NCBI GenBank assembly: GCA_004431415.1
Contig: QPMI01000395.1
Span: forward strand, 558,001 to 622,000
Source of the DNA: Cyanophora paradoxa
Lineage: Eukaryota; Glaucocystophyceae; Cyanophorales; Cyanophoraceae
Reading direction: 5' to 3'
Length of the DNA stretch: 64,000 nt
Shown here: piece after piece, positions 37,873 to 49,667 of the stretch
How the letters are laid out: each line of letters starts with the position of its first letter
Position numbering within the stretch: the stretch's first letter is position 1
Position numbers and translations under genes: made by a program
Notes under the pieces: model-generated
Databases searched by the model: none
What the model was told of the DNA's origin: nothing
The model's input: the letters and a program-made list of their open reading frames with translations, nothing else

Positions 37873-40800
37873 CTAGAGGGCGGATGGGGCAGTGGGGGCG
37901 TTGGAGGTGAGGGGGGTGGGAATAAAGGCGCGGGGAGGGGGGGAGAGGGAGGGGGAGGATGAGCGAGGAAGGGTGGTGAGGGCGGGGGGAGGGGGTGGGG
38001 AGGGAGGACGCCGGCCCGGGCGAAAGAGGTCAAGAAATGGGCAGAGAAGGAGATCGGCGTGACGGAGGGGGGGGGGGGGGGGGGAAATGGGGCCGGCCCG
38101 GGGCGGCCAGTCGAGGAGGTCGAGAAATGGGCGGAAGAGATTGACATCGCGCGGCACGGGGGCGCGGCGCGCCGGGCCGCAGCTAGCTAGCGCTGCTCGG
38201 AGTGGATCATCGCTGCCGAAGGCGGCATCGACGTCGACGCCCGCGACATCGAAGTCGCCGTCGGGGTCGGGGCGGCGTCGGGGGCGGCGGCGACCTGGGT
38301 CGGGGCGACCTGGGTCGGGGTGGTCAGCAAAAGGGAGCTGGAAGCGAATTTGAGGGGGCGGATGGGGCCGGGCGGGGTAGGGGGCGACCTGGGCTTTCTT
38401 TTGGTCGGGGCGGAGGAGGAGCGGCAGGCGGAGGAGGCCGCGCCAGGAGAGCGGGGGCGGCCGCTCGGGCGCCCCCGCCCGCAGCTCCGCCAGCAGCGCC
38501 TCCACCCGCTGGCCCCCCGCGCCCGGTCACGGGGGGGAGAGGGGGAGGGGGAGGGGGGGGTAGAGAGAGGGGGGGAGAGCGGTCCTCAATTAGCTCTAGA
38601 GGGCGTACGGCGGCCCTGGATCAGATCTGATCTGATCTAGCTCCAGAGCGGGACCTGATCTAGAGAGGCCGCCGGCCCCCGCGAGGCCCGGGTACCGGGT
38701 GCCGGCCCCGGAGCCCCCGTGTACCTAGCCAGGATCTGTAGCCAGGTTCATCTAGGACCGGCATCGCTTGCTTTCCACCTGTATACCGCTGGCGCGCGTT
38801 CGCGCGAATCGAGCGCACCCGGATGCGGGGGTCGCCCTCGGGGAAGACGTGGGGGAACCCCGTGCGGTAGGCGCGCAGGGCCGCCACCAGGCGCTCCCCC
38901 GCCGCCCCCGGCTTGCCTGCCGGTCGCAGCCGCGGTGGGTCGGGCAGCCGATCGCACGGGGAGGGGAGGCGGTGGGCTAGGGGTACGTCCGATACAGCGG
39001 GGGATCTAGGGGTAGGGGGGCGCCGCCTGTTTAGATCTCCGGCCCGCCTCTGATTAGCTCCGCTGAACCATAAATAGCGGACCGTCGTCGCGGAGGGCGA
39101 GGGCGCGGCGGAGGAGCAGGTGCGCCAGCATCGGCGTCCGCTCCCCGGGGTCCACCACCTGAGGGGGGCCCGCCCCGCCCCGCCCCGCCCCGTCAAGATC
39201 AAGTCGGGGGGAGACTCAGATGCCCGCGGCCGCCGGGCGGGCGCCGCATGCGCACCTTGACCACGCGGATGGCCCCCGAGTGGATGCGCGCCCGCAGCGC
39301 CGGCCGCATCGTCTGCACCATCGTCCCCGTCTGCGCTCCGGGGCGTCCGTCAGTCCATCTCTCTCGACCGAACCACGCCGCGATCCCTCCGTCGCTGCAG
39401 CGCCGGGGCGACTCGCCTCTTGGTGGGCCATCCTGCGGGCGAGGACTCGATTTGGGGGGGGGGGGGGGGCAGGGGGGGGAAAGGGAGGGGGGTACGGGCA
39501 CCAGTCGAGGTCGGGGAGGGCGGGGTCGTCGAGGGCCGCGAGGAGCCGCAGCGCCTCCAGCCGCAGCTGCGCGCAGCGCGCCCGGCGCCCCGTAAGAAAA
39601 ACGAAGAATGGCAGGAAAAAAGCTTCAAGAGCGGATTCTTTGGCGCACCCGGCGCCCCGCGAACAGCCGGCCTGCACACACGCGCGCGGGGGACGGAGGG
39701 CGAACATCAAGACGCGGGGGCGGCTTTGGGGGGGGGAGGCGGCGGGGGGTACCGGTGACCAGGAGGTCGGTAGCGTGGACGTGGAGGATTCGGGCCAGGA
39801 AGGGGCCTGCGAGCGAAAGGATATCAATGGGGCTGGCTGGAAAGCTGGAAAGTTGATGGGGGGGGGGGTACGCGAACGAACTCGTGGCCGGGGCCGAGGC
39901 CGCGGACGACCTCGAGGGCGCGGGCGGAGAGGGAGGAGGAGCCGGCCACGTCCATCACGACCCGGCACGCCGTCACTGCGCGCCGCGCGGTGACTCAGCG
40001 AGGACGCTGCGCTGCGAGGTGCTGGGCGTCGTCGAAGCCGGGCGCCGAGCTAGGTAACTAGCCAGCAAGTTAGAGCTAGCCAGCTAGCCAGCTAGCGAAC
40101 TAATTATAAGAGGGGCCCGAGATAACCAAGAACGAACTAAGAACGGAAGGGAGGGCGCGGGGGCGCGTACCCTGGGAGTGGAGGGCGAGGAACTGCGAGA
40201 CGGCCGCCTCTGTACCCCCGCCCTGCAGCACGTAGCACTTGCCCGTGATGTGCAGCGCAGATTTTATCCGCCGCGTCCCGTCTGCGCCCAGTTGGGAAGA
40301 AGGGGGTGGGTGGTGGAAGAGGGGGAGGGGGGTACACTGGAGTTCGGCGAGGGCGGGTATGAGGGCGGCCTCCAGGGGGGACGGCGTCATGTGGCGCCTC
40401 TGGAGCTCTGACCACGCCTGGGGGGGTACAACTTCAGCCGGGCGAGCCGGGGGGGGGGGGGGGGGGGGGGTACGGCCCGACCTCGAAGTAGTGGCCGATC
40501 GCCTCCTCTTTCCTCTCGAACTGCCGTCGCGATCAGGGATGGGGGGTACGAGCGGCGCGCCCATCCGATGGCGCGCGGGGCGCACCCTGTCCAACGCCAG
40601 CCCGTGGAACAGGGACGCTTTGGGCCGAAGCGGCCCCGGCGACTCCGCGTGCTCGTTGGCGAGCTGCTGTACCCTCCCGAGGAGCTGGGCGAGGAGACGG
40701 GGACGGGAACGGGGATCGGCGCGGGTACGGCCCGCCCGGCCGGGAGGGGTACACGGTGCGCGCACGCGGGAGGTTAGTTCCCAGTCCAGCGCGAAGAGGT

Positions 40801-41788
40801 CCTCGCTGGCCCGCGGCATCTCCACTGTACCCGCCTTGGAAGGGGGGGGGTACGGCGTCGGCGAGGAAGCGGGGTGGGGTAGGGGTGGGGGGAGGTGGGT
40901 GGGGGTAGGGGTACCAGGAGGAGAGCGGTCGCGTGGTCGGTGAGGACCTCGGCCTCGCCGGCCGAGAGCGGCGCCTGCCCCGCGCGCTGCAGGGCCGCCA
41001 CTAGCGCCTGCAGCACGCCGCGCGCCTGCGGAGGGGGGCGGGGTGGGGGTGATGGGGAGAGGGAAGGGGGGTGCGCGTACCAGGCGGGGGTCGTGGGAGG
41101 CGCGGAGGGCGGCGAGGGCGCGCCGGATCGCCATGCGGCCCCTTATGGTGCGGAAGAGGTGCGAGTCCAGGAGCCGGGCGTCCGAAAGGGCCTGGGCGCA
41201 GGGGCGCGCGAGCGGATGAGAGCCTGCAGCCTGGCAGCTCCAGGGCGCGCGCGGGGGCACCAGCGCGAGGTTGTTCGCGAGGGTGACGCGCCCCGGGGTC
41301 GCCGTGCGAAGCGCGTTTACGCTTCGGAGGGCCTCTGTCACGCTCAAAACACCCGCGACCAGCTCTTCTCCAGGCGGGCCCGGCGGCAACAAGTAGGGAG
41401 GGTCGCACTGCGCAGAGAGTCAACTGCAGCGGCCGCAGCTACACTGCGCGGGGCAGCGGCAACGGACCGGCTGCCGGAGGAAGGGGCCAACCGCCGGGGG
41501 CGAGCTGGGGAGCTCGAGCGCGGCTTGCGCGTGGGGCGGCGCGGGGCCCCAAGCGAGCGCAGGCGGCGGCGCATCCGAGTCGGCTTCGGCCTCGCCGTTC
41601 TCGAGCTCGACCTCGCGAATCGCTTCAATGGCGCGCTGCGCGGAGCCCGTGTAGAACGCGGGCTCCGCGCCCCGCTCCCAATCCGCTATCAACGTTCTCT
41701 TCTCCGCTTCATCGTCGAGCCAGCTGCCGATCGCCGGTTGCGGGGTCGCGGCGGCCCACGCTTGCATTTGCGGCGCTGGCGCCTCCAT
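37873..41788 (-). CDS. unknown multi-exon protein
   Basis: Start ATG 41788 (MEAPAPQMQAWAAATPQPAI). Exon 1 is acidic (IEAIREVELENGEAEADSD). After a GT-AG intron at about 41480-41421 the frame continues CDPPYLLPPGPPGEEL and EALRSVNALRTATPGRVTLA. Further recognisable exons: ALSDARLLDSHLFRTIRGRM (41.2 kb), VLQALVAALQRAGQAPLSAG (41.0 kb), VEMPRASEDLFALDWELTSR (40.8 kb), LLGRVQQLANEHAESPG (40.67 kb), WSELQRRHMTPSPLEAALIP (40.4 kb), IKSALHITGKCYVLQGGG (40.25 kb), VVMDVAGSSSLSARALEVVR (39.95 kb), RAQLRLEALRLLAALDDPAL-like sequence (39.55 kb), MRPALRARIHSGAIRVVKVR (39.3 kb), MLAHLLLRRALALRDDGPLF (39.1 kb) and RVEALLAELRAG (38.5 kb). Introns start mostly GTACCCCC or GTGCGC and are C-rich. It seems globular and helical. 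No family was recognised and the 3' end is uncertain. Confidence 0.45.
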
Positions 41789-42946
41789 GCATATGCGAGC
41801 ACGTTCTGGCGCCGGCAGTTGCGGCGCAGCTGCGCCCGCGGGTCTGTTTGAACAAGTTGAACTCCGCTGGCATATGCATGCAGCCTGCTGCGCGCGGGCA
41901 ATTTGACTCGAAGCGGCCGTGGCCGGCGTCTGCGGCCGGGTACAGCCTCGCGATCCGGAATCCGGAAATTGGACCGGAATTCGAATCCGGATCCGCGCTA
42001 CTAGGCTAGTCGATGCCGGCGCGGGCCGTCGATGTTGATCGCGATGTCGTCCCGGCCGGCCCGGCGGGCGCGCTGCTGCCACTGCGGCCCGCCGGGCCGG
42101 AAGTGCAGCGGCACCGGGTACGTATACCCGCGTACAATTGTGCATGCAGCGCGCGCGCAACGCTAACGCTGCATGCGCGCGTATGCAGCGCTAGCCGCGC
42201 ATCATCTCGAACTTCGCCAGCGCTAGCGCGTCCGACGGTCAGAAATTAAATATAAATTCAGCTGCGCGCCGCCACGTTTGGCCGGAGCTTTGCCGGCCCA
42301 CTGACACATGTATCGATATCTATACCGTACGCTCAGCGGCTATCATAGTATGGAACAGAAACATCCGTGCCCACCCCGAATCCCTAACTCGAGTACGAAA
42401 CAAATTCAATGATGCCATGATGTGGATGAAAGAACACGAGGCGCCCCCAGATCTAGACAGCTACAGGCACACTCATGATCACGTGCACTGCACACGAAGA
42501 TTTATATATTTGCAAATGATCTGAAGACAAATGATTATGTACGAGCTTGAGCTGGTTCGTGCTAGATTTCCTACCAGGCTTTTCCAGCCACCAGGCTAAA
42601 CGAAAGTCCCCTCTAATTGACCATATGTCCCCTTGAAACAAATCAACGAGAAAAGCCTAGTGCGCGAATTCGAAATAGAGAAAGTATTAAGCGCTACCGA
42701 CTGTACACCTGCAGTTACTACGTATACGTATACGAATTTAAATTCCAAATTATCGAATATATAGGCCTAGGCCTCAGCCCAAAAGCCATGCAAGTACATA
42801 CAGTCAAATCAAGCTCAAGGTGAAGAGCGTGAACTCGTAATATCGATACGAAATGTCTAGATAGGCCTCGAGTCTCAGGCAGGGTCCGCCCGCGGCCGGG
42901 GGCCGGGGCCGCGGCCGGGGCGCGATTTCGATCGCCCCTGCGCCTA
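41789..42946. other. intergenic between two minus-strand genes
   Basis: GC-rich near 41.8-42.2 kb (5' flank of the unknown gene), then AT-rich with CGTATACGTATACG and AATTTAAATT words up to the stop of the bHLH-phytochrome gene. No gene was seen. Confidence 0.5.
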
Positions 42947-45900
42947 CTCGACCATGGCGGAGGAGAGGGGGGTGAGGGATCCGAGCGAGGGCGCCGCGTC
43001 GGGCGAGGGCCGCGCCGACGCGGACGCGTGCGCTGCGATGTGCACCGCGTTGAAGCACGGCAGCCATTTCTGCGAGCGGAACCGTCAGAAGAGCTTAAAA
43101 GGAAGGAAGGGAGCTTCGCGGACCTTGACGAGCTCGTAGAGGACGGACTGGGAGAGGGCGCGGGCGGCGAGGGCGTCCCCCTCGAGCCCCGCGGCGGCGG
43201 CGGCGGCGGCGGGCTCGACGGGGTGCAGCACGGCGAGGGCGCCCACGACGGCGCCGTCGGCGTCGCGGCGGGGCGCGGCGTAGATCGCCACCTCGAGGCC
43301 CGGGCTGTGGCCGGCCCGCGTGCGCACGAAGCCGGCGAGCTCCAGGCCGGCGGGGGCCTCCGACGCCACGGAGAAGGCGGTGGGCGCCGGCGAGGCCGGC
43401 GCGAAGGTCGCCGGCGGCGTCGCGGCGCCGCTGGACTCCAGCGCCGAGTCGGGGCGCGCCGGCGTCCCCATCCCCGCCGGGCCCGACGAGGAGGAGGAGG
43501 CCGGCGCGTCGCGCACGAGCCGCTCGAAGAGGTCGCGGACGGCGGGCTGGCCCTGGAAGGCCCGGGCCAGCAGCGGGGCGCCCAGCATCTCGGAGCGGGG
43601 CAGGCCCGTCAGCTTGGAGGCCGCCAGGTTCCACTCGCTGATGAGGAGATCGCGGTCGACGGCGAGCAGCGGGAGGGGCATCGTCTCCACGAGGGCGTCC
43701 ACCTCCTGTTGGAACACGCCCAGCAGTTCCGCCCCCGCCTGCTCCACCTTGTCGTGCAGGCGCCGCAGCACGCCCTCGCGCCCCACCGCGCTGGGCGCCG
43801 GCGAGCCGGGCTCCGACCCCGAGGCCCCGAAGCCGCAGGCGGCGGCGTCGAGGACGGTCATGCGGAGGGCGCGGGCGCAGGTGAGGTCCCGCTGCGAGAA
43901 GGGCGCCGCCTTGCCCTTGACGAGCTGCGAGAACCGCTGGAACGAGGCGCGCGGGTTCAGGCTCCCGTTCTCCCCGTGCAAGATCGCGTCCTGGGGAGAG
44001 GGGCGTCAGGAGGGCGCGGGGCGGGGCGGCGGGGGGGCAGCCGGCGGCCGCCGCTGACCTGGAGGGGCCCGCCCCAGTTCTCCTCCTGGACCACCTCCGG
44101 CCGGAACCACAGCGCGTACTGCGGGCAGGGGGTGAGCGAGTGAGGGGCGGAGGGCGGAGGGAGGCTCGGGAGAGCCGCGGAGGGGGCGGATCGGATCGGG
44201 GCGCACGTCGCCCGGGGCGGAGGAGAGGGAGACGGCGAGGAGGCCGGAGGCGACGGTCCGAAGGTGGACCGCCCCCTCGAAGTGCTCCGAGAGGCAGTCC
44301 GTCACCCACACCTGCCGCGGTTCCCGTCAGGGCCCGATCTAATCTCAGATAAATCTAATCTCGGGCGCCCACCTCGTCGGTCATGTTGGTGTTGAGCCAC
44401 TCGACGAGGTCCTTGACGTCGACGGCAGAGGGCGTCCGTCCGAAGGCCGCGAGGCCGCGCGCCCGCGTGTAGACCGCCGCGCCCCCGCAGTCCAGCACGT
44501 CGAAGACCGTCGGCCGCCCCGCGTACAGCGCCTGGCGGAGGCGCAAAGAGAGTCAAGGTTGAGCTTGGGTCGGCTTGGATGATGACGGGCCCCTGGCACC
44601 TCGGGGAAGCAGGCGTGGGCGAGGAGCTGGTCGAGGAACTGGCCCTGGACCTCCTTGGCCCGCGCCACGTGCTGCCGCGCCTCCTGCTGCTCCTGCGCGG
44701 CGCAGGCGGGCGTTCCCCCGCATCAGATGGCCAGCTTTGGAGAGGAAGAGGGGCCAGCCGGGGCGGACCTTGCGGGCGAGGAGGGCGGAGAGGACGCGGG
44801 AGAGGAGGGCGCAGGCCTCGCGGTGCTCGAAGGAGAGGCGCTTGGGGGAGTAGGAGTAGCAGATGAAGAGGCCCCACAGCTTCTTGTCCTTGACGATCGC
44901 GTTCGAGATCGAGGCCGCCACGCCCATGTTCTTCAGGTACTGCGGGCGCACGTCAGACGAGAAGGGAGCCGGCGCGCTGCTGTTCTGCTTCGGCCGGAGC
45001 GGACCTGGGTGTGGCAGCGGGAGACGCAGCGGAGGACCGAGCGGCTCATGTCCAGCGGCCGCTCCGTGACGGGGCTCACCCCGGGATACACCTCCGCCGG
45101 CTCTGCGCGGGCCGGCGATCAGAGCCGAGCTCGGAGGACGGGCGAGCGGGTCCGTGCAGGGGCGCACTGGCGTAGGCGTCGGCGATGACGCGGACGCGGT
45201 TGAGGACGAAGAGGTTTCTCGCCACCGTCGGGATGTCCGTCGACGCTGCGCAGGGGGCAGAGAGGAGGGGTTGGCTGGGGCTGGGGCTGGGGCTGGGGCT
45301 GGGGCGGGGGCGGGGGCGGGCGGACGGAAGTTGAGGCCGAGGTAGGGCTCGAGGCCCTCGCGCCGCAGCACCTCCGCCAGCACCTTCCCGTGCCCTGCGG
45401 GGGGGGCTCAGGGGGAGGGGGGGGGTGAAGGGAGGGGGGGGGGGTTGGGGCGCGCGCCCTCCGGGCCGAAGCGGTAGACCATCACGCGGTCGTACCCCGT
45501 GATCTGCGCGCGTGGGGGGCGTGAGGGGGAGGGGGGAGGGAGCCGCGGGGGGTACGGGGCGGGGCGCACGTCGGAGACCTCCTGGGCGAGGATCTGGCAG
45601 AGCTCCTGCGCGGGGGAGGCGGGCGCGCGCTCGAAGCTTAAGCGAGCTTCCAAGCCGAGAGCTAAGCTAAGAGCTAGCTTAAATAAGCTAATAAGCTTAT
45701 AAGCTTATATAAGCTCCTAAGCTGGCGGGCGGGGCGGGCGGACCTCGACGCCGGAGGCGTTCTCGAGGTTCTCGAGGGCGGCGCGGATGCGCCCCGAGTC
45801 GGAGAAGGCCAGCGTCACGTCCCGGCTGCGAGGCGCGCGTCCCCGAGCCGAGTCAGGCCAAGCAGAGCTGGAGCTGGAGCTAGGAGGCGGCTGCCTCTTC

Positions 45901-47596
45901 TTCGGTGGCGCGTCTTAGAGATTACGGCTGAGCCAAAGCCAAAGCTCGAGCGCTCACGGCCGGGCGGCGGCGGGGGGGGGGGGGGGGGGGGGGGCACCTG
46001 AAGGGCTCGAGCTCGAGGACGAGGCAGGAGGAGGCGCGGTGGAGGGCGGCGTCCCACAGGAGCCGCACGCCCGTGTCCCGCCGCACCGTCGAGAGGAGGA
46101 CCGGCCCGGGCGTCCTCACCTCCCCGCCCTCCCCCACCGCCTGCAGCAGGGGACGTGAGCGAAGAAGAGGGGCGGCTCGAGGAGGGGGGCTTGCTTGCCT
46201 GCTGGACGGCGCGGCAGGACTCCTCGTCGAGGACGGCGGAGAGGGGCTGGTTGAGGAGCTGGTCGGCGGGGATGGCGAGCAGCGCCTCCACGTTGTTCGA
46301 CACCTGCGCGCGCGCCGCGGCCCTCAGGCTCTCCGCTTCGTGGTTTACGCGTGGAGCCAGGCACGGAGCGCGAGCGGAGCAGAGCCGGCGGCGCGGGCGG
46401 ACCTGGGCGATTGTCCAGTCCGTGTCGCGCACGGCAAAGAGGAGCCCGTAGTTCTGCACGGCTCCGATTGTCGCGATCGCCTCGTAGTGAACCTGCCGTC
46501 CGGTACCCGTCGGATCGAATTTGAGCCCGAATTTGATCCGGCCCGAGAATTTGATCTGCGCGCACCTGCCGCGCCGTGACGGCGTCGATGAAGGCGTCGG
46601 GGCGGCCGCCGTCCTCCGCAGCCTGCGGGCGGCCCCGGGCGCGTGAGCTCGAGCCGGGCGGCCGCCGGCAAGCGCTTTGGATTCCGCTCTGCGACGGGCC
46701 GCACCCGGCGCTTGCGCTTCGCGATGGCCGCATCCGTGTGGACGTGCTGCGCGAGGAAAGCGAGGCGATGCGTCAGCCGGGGCTGCGGGGCGAGCGTGCG
46801 AGCGAGCTGGGCGGGGAGAAGGGCGCACGGGATCCGTGAGGCTGGAGACGCGGAAGCGCTCGAGCTCGGCCATCATGGCGTCCTTCTCGCGCTGCAGGCG
46901 CGCGTTCTGCGGAGCGAATTCGAATCGGGGGTCAGCGCGGCGTCGTCGTCGCGGGGCGGCGGGGCGGGCCGCGCCTCGCCCTGGAGGTTGTTCTGCGAGA
47001 ACGATTGCGTTAGAACGACGTCTGTCCTGTACGAAGCTCAAGACGAGGCGCGTACGCACCACGTGCTCGATCGCATCGCCGAGGATGGAGGCCTTGTTGC
47101 CCTTCGAGGAGGCTGCTTCCGGCACGATGCGCCGCAGCTCCTCGATGCGCTCATTGATCAGGTCACGCCGGCGGCGCTCGATCTCGCTGTGCGAGCCCTT
47201 CTTCTTGCCCTCCTTGGGCGCGTCGCCTGCTGACGACGGCGTTCCGGAGCTGTCCGGCGAGCCCATGCTCATCGTCATTCCAAACGGTGAGGTCTGCATG
47301 TTCGGGAGGCCCAGCTGCTGAAGTCCCGCCTGGGCGAGCTTCTGGGCCGCGGCATTCGCGACCTGCGCGTACGAACGTCTCAATCCCCGGACGCGGCTGG
47401 TGTGCGGTCAGCTCGCCTGCTGGATGAGCGCTGCACTCTGATCCGACCCTAGAAAAGACTCCAACTGCGATGATCGATCAGCGACAGAGAGGGGAGCGAA
47501 GGACGCCGCAGGCCGCACAGCGAATTCGGGCTGTTGAGGCTGCGGTTGCCCTGCACGTCCTCCGCGCGCTCCCGAACCACGATCGTTACGCGGCAT
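42947..47596 (-). CDS. bHLH-leucine zipper fused to a phytochrome core
   Basis: About 1000 residues in roughly 22 exons, start 47596, TAG at 42947. Exon 1 (47596-47417) is Gln/Pro-rich. Exon 2 (47362-47060) holds the bHLH at about residues 112-161 (SHSEIERRRRDLINERI), with the His-Glu-Arg pattern that contacts CACGTG. Exons 3-4 (18-nt microexon 46992-46975, then 46906-46829) form a zipper (NNLQGE, NARLQREKDAMMAELERF). A basic AKRKRR follows. The photosensory core is PAS (GAVQNYGLLFAV, then LVLELEP), GAF (GYDRVMVYRF, HGKVLAE, STDIPTVARN, SRCHTQ, YLKNMGVAAS) and PHY (NWGG, NPRASFQRF). The Cys of SRCHTQ (about residue 474, near 45.02 kb) is at the plant/cyanobacterial bilin-attachment position. 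A second PAS (TMPLPLLAVDRDLLISEWN) follows; a 41-residue last exon ends the protein. No histidine kinase or receiver domain. At least four introns are GC-AG. Probably a light-regulated nuclear transcription factor. Confidence 0.85.
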
Positions 47597-48052
47597 GCTG
47601 GATGTTTCAGCTGGTGACCTAAGAGCTTGACGTACGCGACGGAGGAGGTCCGGGTGTTCGCCTGGAACTTCGGTGACCTTATCCGCAGCGTCGCCCTCGA
47701 GATCGCTGGCGCTCCTACGATGGATGGCCTTCTCAGCTCTCCGGCTTCGCTCGCTGCCGCCCGGATGACTGCCTCTGGGTCGGGACGAGATCCTGCTTTT
47801 TCGATGGGGGTACCGTGGAGCGAAGCTGTCCGGCGGCGGCGCGTCCGGCTCTTGTTGAGCGCGAGCAGCTAGCTACAAGGCCTACGCGCACTTTAGGAGG
47901 ACGGCCCCGTTGCCCCGGCGCCCCGGTGAGCGGGATCGGCCCGGCCTTGACCTGAGCTGGACCAGCGCGTACGCGCGCCGCAGACGCTGATCGTGAGACG
48001 AGCAGTTCATGTCCTCCGCTTCTCACTGGCGCAGTGAGGACGGCGCTCCGCC
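47597..48052. promoter_or_regulatory. bidirectional promoter, bHLH-phytochrome / WD40 gene
   Basis: A 456-bp interval between the divergent start codons at 47596 and 48053. A CAGCTG E-box lies about 12 bp upstream of the bHLH-phytochrome ATG (47608-47613), which could allow autoregulation. No TATA box is obvious. The whole interval is duplicated at 52033-52489. Confidence 0.45.
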
Positions 48053-49542
48053 ATGGCGGAGGGAGCTGGCGGGCCCGCGCTCGAGCATCCTTTGCGTCGC
48101 TATCTCCAGGGTGCGAGTTCGGGGCGTGCGGGGACTTGTATGCGTCCTTCTCGTCGATCGGTCGTGGGCGTGCGCAGGACGGACGCCGCGTCGCTGCAGG
48201 CATGCGCGGCACGTACGAGGACAGCGACGCGGAAGGGTCGGCGGACTCCGACGGCTCCCTGTGGCTCTGGGAGCTCCCCGCTGACCTCGAAGCGCTGTCC
48301 TGGTACGTTCACCTCGGCCCCGCTTCCTCTCTTCTCGTCCCCGCTTGAGCTTCAGGTCGCCCCGGCCCGGCCCAGGTCCGCCGCGGCGCCGCCGCCGGCG
48401 CCGCTGCAGGTGGAGAAGGCGCACTACGGCGAGGACGTGCGCTCGCTCTGCTTTGCGCCGGACGGCGAGCGCCTCGCGAGCGGCGGAGCCGACTGCCTCG
48501 TGCGGCTCCGCTGCGCGCGCTCGGGCCGCGAGGCCTCGGCCGTCGCCGGGCACTCCGATCCCGTCCTCTGCCTCGCCTTCTCCTTGGTCCGAATCCGCCC
48601 CGCTATATTCCTTCTTCCGCGGAGGTTTCGAGCTCCTCGCCCAGGACGGCCTGAGGCTCGCCTCGGGGGGGAACGGCGTGCGCCTCTGGGACCTCTCGAG
48701 CGGTACCCCGAGCTGCCTCGCCGTGTACCCCTCCGACGACCCCGTCCACGCCCTTGCCCTCCGACCGTCCCCCGCGGCCTCGGGGGAGGGGTACCGGCTC
48801 CTGGCGGGCGACGCTGGCGGCCGGCTACGGCTCCAGCTCTGGCTAGCCGCGGAGGGGAAGGGGGGTACGAAGCTCCTGGATGTCGCAGCCCACTCGGACA
48901 TCGTTTCGGGCGCCGCGTTCTCCGCGGTAAGCTCCGCGCTTCTTAAAGCTTCGCCTTGTACCCCTCCTCCGGATTCGATCCCGACGCCCCGGCGCGCAGG
49001 GTGGCGATCGCGTCATGTCCTCGGGTACGACGAGAGCGTCCGCGTGTGGGACGCCTCCACGGGGCGGAGGCGGCCCGGGTACAGGGGACTCCCGGAGGCG
49101 TCTGGTCCCTCGCCCTCTCGGAGGAGCGCGTACCCCCAGCCGCTTCGATTCCCCCCCGCCCCGACTCGAACCCGCGCAGGACGGGCGCCTCGCCCTGTGC
49201 GGGGGCGACGCGGCGGCTCTCGCCCTGCCCCTGGACTTGGAGGGAGACCCGGGCGGGCCTTCTTAGGGGAGGCGGTCCGGCTTCCCGGGCCGGCGCGGTG
49301 CGTGGCGCTCTCGGCGGACGGGCGGCTGGCGGCCACGGCGGGGCCGGCGGGCCCCGTAGCCCTCCACGGCCCCGGGAGGCCCGCAGCGGACCGAGCGACG
49401 CGGGAGGAGCGGGTGCGGGCGGCGCTGGCGGAGGCGGCCGGGGGCCGCCGGCCTGGAGCTCGAGGCGGCGCTGGCGACCCTCCCGAGGGCGGAGCTCGAG
49501 GCGCTCGCCGCGGCGGTCGCGCGCGAGCTCGCCCGTCGCTAG
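48053..49542 (+). pseudogene. WD40-repeat protein, copy 1 with frame-breaking indels
   Basis: Identical to the gene at 52490-53986 except for one-base deletions in G/C runs. Five fall in coding exons: near 49022 (TCGGGTACG), 49062 (ACGGGGCGG), 49249 (CCCGGGCGG), 49441 and 49452. They break the frame of the last WD40 repeats and the C-terminal helix. Two others fall inside probable introns, and one lies upstream in the promoter region. Without the indels the protein would match copy 2. Either this is a new pseudogene or its homopolymers are miscalled. Confidence 0.6.
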
Positions 49543-49667
49543 GCGGCACCGTACGCGTTTGTAGGACGGCGTTACCGATTACAGAAGCCCGAGAAGCTCG
49601 CCCGGCGCTAGGTAGGCCTAGGGCGCAGTGGCTCTCGTGAGAGAGAGCGTCGCGTTACAGACGAAGG

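Noticed and set aside
42947-43130. A histidine kinase or receiver domain after the second PAS
   Set aside because: The last exon encodes only about 41 Ser/Ala/Pro-rich residues before a TAG, and no H-box or ATP-binding motifs follow on the minus strand.
47060-47065. CACGTG within exon 2 as a regulatory G-box
   Set aside because: It is fixed by the coding sequence of the second bHLH helix (...EHV) at an exon end. Coincidence is the simpler reading.
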